Below are positions 6,694-8,909 of a stretch of 8,909 nt of DNA, in pieces. The DNA is from CAZTVF01 sp964616985 (GTDB taxonomy: Bacteria > Planctomycetota > Phycisphaerae > SM23-33), in NCBI GenBank assembly GCA_964616985.1, contig CAZTVF010000167.1:1-8909 (forward strand). Reading direction: 5' to 3'. Below the pieces are notes generated by a model. That model ran no database searches and was not told where the DNA came from. It saw only the letters and a program-made list of their open reading frames with translations. Made by a program: the position numbers and the translations under genes. How positions within the stretch are numbered: the first letter of the stretch is position 1; every line of letters starts with the position of its first letter.

Positions 6694-8478
6694 CTATTCG
6701 TATTCCTTGGGGTTGATCGGCTTGGAGGCGGCCTTGGGTTCGACGACGGGCAGGCCGGTGTCGGGCAGCAGTTCCATCAGCTTGGCCGGGGTGGCGGGCT
6801 GAGTGGCGGGAGCGGGCGAGGCCGAGGGCGCCGGCGAAGCGGCGGGCTCATCCTTGTGCTCGATCGTGATGACCTCGCGCGCCTCCAGCGGGGGCAGCGT
6901 GATCTCATCCGGGCGGCGGGGCGCCACCTTCACCGGCTCGGCCTTGGCGGACGGCGCGGGCGACGCGGTTGCGGCCGGCGTGGGGGCGGGCGTCGGGGCC
7001 GGAGTCGCCAAGGGCTTGGCCGTCGGCGCCGCTGTCGGCGTGGGCGTCGGTGCGGGCGAGGGCTTCGCCGTCGGGGCCGGCGTCGGCGCGGGCGTTGCCA
7101 CAGGTGCGGCGGTGGCAGCCGGCGCCGCGGTGGGGGCGGGCGTCGCTATGGGCGCTGCCGTCGGGGCGGCCGAGGGCGCGGGCGTTTCTTCGGGCAGCAG
7201 CGGCACCTTCACTTCGACCTTCGGGGCCTCGGGCGTCACCGGCGGATCATACTGAACGCTCGGCTTGGGGGCCGAGGGCAGTTGCACGCCTTCGGACAGC
7301 AGCACCACTTCCTGTGCTTCGACGACGAAGATCCGCACGCCGGTGTCGAACCGCTTGTCGCCGTACACGCCGACTTCCTTGCCCGCGTACTGCGACAGAT
7401 CGACGGTGCCGGCAGTGCTCTGCACGTAAGCGGTGATCGTGCGGGTTTCCTTGTCGCGGATGATGTACTTCTTGGGGCCCGTCGCGCCGCCGGCGAAGAC
7501 CTCGCTAGCCAGCAACACGCCGCGGGCGGCGAAGGTGGGCGCGGGCTGGCTGGCGGCTTCCTTCATGCGGGCGTTCACCAGGGCCAGGTCCGTCTCCGCC
7601 TGCGTCTGCTGCATGTGCTTGATGCGGTCTTCGGCGGCCGCGGCGGTCTTCTTGCGATCGATTTCGGTCTGCAGGAATTCGATGCGGTAGTCCACGTAGG
7701 GCTTGAGCGGGCTGTTCTTGGTGACCTTGATTTCCTTGTACTTCGCCAGCAGGGCCTCGAGGTCCTGCGAGCCCAGCGGCTTGGCGTACTCCGCGGTGAG
7801 GAAGCCCTCGGCCACGTTCCACGCCTCGCGGGCGGCGATTTCGTCATTGGAGGCGGCGGGCATCGTGGTGCGGGTGGTCCGCACGCTGCCGGTGGCGACG
7901 ACCACCGTGCCGCCCACGACGCTGTTGGCGTCCGGGCGCGTGGTGGCCGTGCCCGTGCGGGCGACGGGCGTGCCGCCCTCGGGCGTGACGTAGCGGTCGG
8001 CGATCCAGAAGCCCGCGCCGGCCGGTGGGACGATCTTGTAGAAGTCGCTGCCCTGGCCGATGACCTTCACGCGGGCGCCCTTGTTGAGCATGCCCTGGAT
8101 GGCGGTGTAGTCGGCCACCTTCTCGCCGGACTTGAGATCGCCGGCGGGGCGGACGAAGACGTTGTCGGCGTTGACCGTGCCGATCTGGTTGGCCTCGTCG
8201 ACGGTGAGGAACTGCTTGCTGACGATGCTGAACGTGCCCGGCGGCGGCAGGATCTTCAGCCAGTCGTGGTCGCGGTCGACGACGGTGACCTTGGTGGGGC
8301 TGGAGATCTTGGTGCACGCGTAGGCCGAGCCCGGCCCCGAGCGGACGTAGACGTCCACGGCGTTGACGGTGCCGACGAACTTCGATTCCTTGGGGGCAGC
8401 GGCGGGGGCGGTCGTCTGGGCCAATGCGGGGGTTACTATCGCCATCGCGCACAACAACGCGATAATTCTGATCGTCAT
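6694..8478 (-). CDS. Secreted protein with two SH3-like domains and Pro/Ala/Thr-rich region
   Basis: A 594-residue protein of unknown exact role, probably exported to the periplasm or cell envelope. Start ATG 8478 was chosen over Mets further upstream because AAGGAG lies 6 bases before it and it opens directly into a signal peptide (residues 1-20, ending TPALA). Residues 34-91 form a bacterial SH3-like domain (GTVNAVDVYVRSGPG, later DWLKI). Residues 99-164 form a second (GTVNADNVFVRP, later DFYKIVPP and FWIADRYV). Residues 210-309 are helical and charged, possibly coiled coil. Residues 315-394 look like a small beta domain (KKYIIRDKETRTITAYV, then GKEVGVYGDKRFD). Residues 432-514 and 545-564 are low-complexity Pro/Ala/Thr/Ser. 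The protein ends NPKEYE, with no membrane anchor. SH3b domains often bind peptidoglycan or other envelope ligands, but that is a family generality. The gene is monocistronic in view and converges on the kinase operon. Confidence 0.85.
   Translation of the reverse strand: MTIRIIALLCAMAIVTPALAQTTAPAAAPKESKFVGTVNAVDVYVRSGPGSAYACTKISSPTKVTVVDRDHDWLKILPPPGTFSIVSKQFLTVDEANQIGTVNADNVFVRPAGDLKSGEKVADYTAIQGMLNKGARVKVIGQGSDFYKIVPPAGAGFWIADRYVTPEGGTPVARTGTATTRPDANSVVGGTVVVATGSVRTTRTTMPAASNDEIAAREAWNVAEGFLTAEYAKPLGSQDLEALLAKYKEIKVTKNSPLKPYVDYRIEFLQTEIDRKKTAAAAEDRIKHMQQTQAETDLALVNARMKEAASQPAPTFAARGVLLASEVFAGGATGPKKYIIRDKETRTITAYVQSTAGTVDLSQYAGKEVGVYGDKRFDTGVRIFVVEAQEVVLLSEGVQLPSAPKPSVQYDPPVTPEAPKVEVKVPLLPEETPAPSAAPTAAPIATPAPTAAPAATAAPVATPAPTPAPTAKPSPAPTPTPTAAPTAKPLATPAPTPAPTPAATASPAPSAKAEPVKVAPRRPDEITLPPLEAREVITIEHKDEPAASPAPSASPAPATQPATPAKLMELLPDTGLPVVEPKAASKPINPKEYE
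6937..7185 (-). repeat. Low-complexity Pro/Ala/Thr coding repeat
   Basis: Within the SH3-domain gene, about 83 residues consist largely of irregular APTPAP, TAAP, ATPAP and TAKP units. The DNA is an imperfect run of GGCGTCGGGGC-like units on the plus strand. It resembles extended wall- or envelope-spanning linkers. Slippage here could vary the length between strains. Confidence 0.85.
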
Positions 8479-8484
8479 GACATG

Positions 8485-8490
8485 CTCCTT
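8485..8490 (-). promoter_or_regulatory. Ribosome binding site of the SH3-domain gene
   Basis: On the minus strand AAGGAG stands 6 bases before ATG 8478. It decides the start over the in-frame Mets at 8493 and 8556. Confidence 0.85.
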
Positions 8491-8505
8491 CATGCTCAAG
8501 CAGCC

Positions 8506-8522
8506 GTTGGTTCCGAACCAAC
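8506..8522. promoter_or_regulatory. Perfect 17-bp dyad, candidate operator
   Basis: GTTGGTTC (8506-8513) and GAACCAAC (8515-8522) are perfect inverted copies around one C. On the minus strand the dyad lies just after the proposed -10 box, at or immediately after the likely transcription start of the SH3-domain gene, and before its RBS. A regulator-binding operator or a 5' leader hairpin would both fit. The protein that might bind is unknown. Confidence 0.5.
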
Positions 8523-8527
8523 CAATC

Positions 8528-8556
8528 AAATTATCTTCCAGGCGATTCGCTGTCAA
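8528..8556 (-). promoter_or_regulatory. Probable sigma-70-type promoter of the SH3-domain gene
   Basis: On the minus strand a perfect -35 box, TTGACA, occupies 8556-8551. Two -10 choices overlap: GATAAT (8535-8530), five of six consensus with a 15-base spacer, or TAATTT (8533-8528), weaker but with a 17-base spacer. This would give a leader of roughly 45 bases before ATG 8478. Confidence 0.55.
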
Positions 8557-8650
8557 CGAAAGATGAGGCCGCGACCGGCGAATTAATCAGCATATGTCCG
8601 ACGTGCCGGTAGGGAAGAACCCGCGGTGGAGGTCCCCTAGAATGCTTCAG

Positions 8651-8658
8651 GGAGGAGG
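8651..8658 (+). promoter_or_regulatory. Ribosome binding site of the thioredoxin-like gene
   Basis: GGAGGAGG lies 7 bases before ATG 8666. This is the strongest Shine-Dalgarno sequence in the window and fixes the start. A -10-like TAGAAT occurs at 8638-8643, but no convincing -35 box accompanies it. Confidence 0.85.
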
Positions 8659-8665
8659 ACGAACA

Positions 8666-8909
8666 ATGAAAAATGCAACGTTCTTTCACGCGGGTTGCCC
8701 CGCCAGTCAGCCGGTAGAGCAGGAGTTAGCCCTGGCGATCGATCGGCAGAAGTATCAGGTCGAGGTCGTCCACCTGCTCCAGGAATCTTCACGCCTGGCC
8801 GAGGCCCAGCGGGCGGGCGTTCGGTCGGTGCCCGCCTTGCTGCTCGAAGGCCGCGTGACCTGCCCCCGTTTTCCGCCACAATTCAAGAGAGAGTCTTTAC
8901 GCTTGGCGT
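8666..8909 (+). CDS. Small thioredoxin-fold protein with CxxS site, 3' end outside the window
   Basis: The 81 residues visible begin MKNATFFHAGCPASQ. The first strand, then Cys11-Pro-Ala-Ser, then a helix, a second strand (QVEVVHLL, 31-38), another helix, and VRSVPALLLEGRV (52-64), whose Ser-Val-Pro supplies the cis-Pro loop, match the thioredoxin/glutaredoxin fold. Related short proteins usually carry CPxC; here the second Cys is Ser14, a monothiol form. Another Cys is at 66. Most of the domain is present, so only a short C-terminus is likely missing. It is expected to be cytosolic and to act in thiol exchange or binding, with the partner unknown. It is divergent from the SH3-domain gene across a 187-base shared upstream region. 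The fold call is fairly secure; activity is not. Confidence 0.72.
   Translation, partial: MKNATFFHAGCPASQPVEQELALAIDRQKYQVEVVHLLQESSRLAEAQRAGVRSVPALLLEGRVTCPRFPPQFKRESLRLA

Noticed and set aside
6736..6765. LPDTG sequence near the C-terminus of the SH3 protein, possible sortase signal
   Set aside because: It is followed by LPVVEPKAASKP and an acidic end, without the hydrophobic segment and basic tail that a sortase substrate needs.
7000..7190. GC-rich near-repeats considered as a tandem regulatory repeat
   Set aside because: They are fully explained as codons of the Pro/Ala/Thr region on the minus strand.
6490..8586. A 698-codon open frame on the plus strand opposite the SH3-domain gene
   Set aside because: Composition is runs of Gly/Arg, there are no motifs, and it covers the repeat region. 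The minus-strand gene has a signal peptide, RBS and domains.

Overview
The window is high-GC DNA with strong G/C third-position bias. It looks like part of a bacterial chromosome. A member of the Planctomycetota, perhaps Phycisphaerae-like, is my best guess. The basis is the Ala/Pro-extended ribosomal protein L17, the NagB-like/PIG-L fusion, the weak or absent Shine-Dalgarno sequence at one gene, and the secreted SH3 protein with a Pro/Ala/Thr tail. No 16S rRNA or other decisive marker is present, so this assignment is inference.

Layout. Bases 1-468 hold the 3' part of rplQ (ribosomal protein L17). A processive family-2 glycosyltransferase of the cellulose/mannan-synthase-like type follows after 38 bases (507-2036). 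A 223-base gap then carries a GC-rich hairpin and, directly before the next gene, a strong intrinsic terminator (2202-2232). Next is a tight three-gene operon: a NagB-like/PIG-L two-domain protein (2260-4149), a sugar-1-phosphate nucleotidyltransferase (4167-4982) and a galactokinase-like GHMP sugar kinase (4979-6349). The last two overlap by 4 bases. The convergent gap 6350-6693 holds three copies of a palindromic REP-like repeat, one of them inverted. On the minus strand lies a large secreted protein with two SH3-like domains and a low-complexity Pro/Ala/Thr region (6694-8478). It has a clear RBS, a plausible promoter and a perfect dyad near the likely transcription start. Divergently, a small thioredoxin-fold protein with a CPAS in place of a CxxC motif starts at 8666 and runs off the window.

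How the genes may work together. The kinase would make a sugar-1-phosphate and the nucleotidyltransferase would convert it to an NDP-sugar. The fusion protein points to amino-sugar chemistry (deamination/isomerisation plus N-deacetylation). The operon therefore reads as a small sugar salvage or activation module. The upstream membrane glycosyltransferase could use NDP-sugars, but the intervening terminator separates it from the operon. Two substitutions in the operon make the substrates uncertain: Ser in place of a catalytic Asp in the NagB domain, and Lys in place of the sugar-contacting Glu of the galactokinase signature. I saw no CRISPR array, tRNA, rRNA, transposase, phage gene or defence system.
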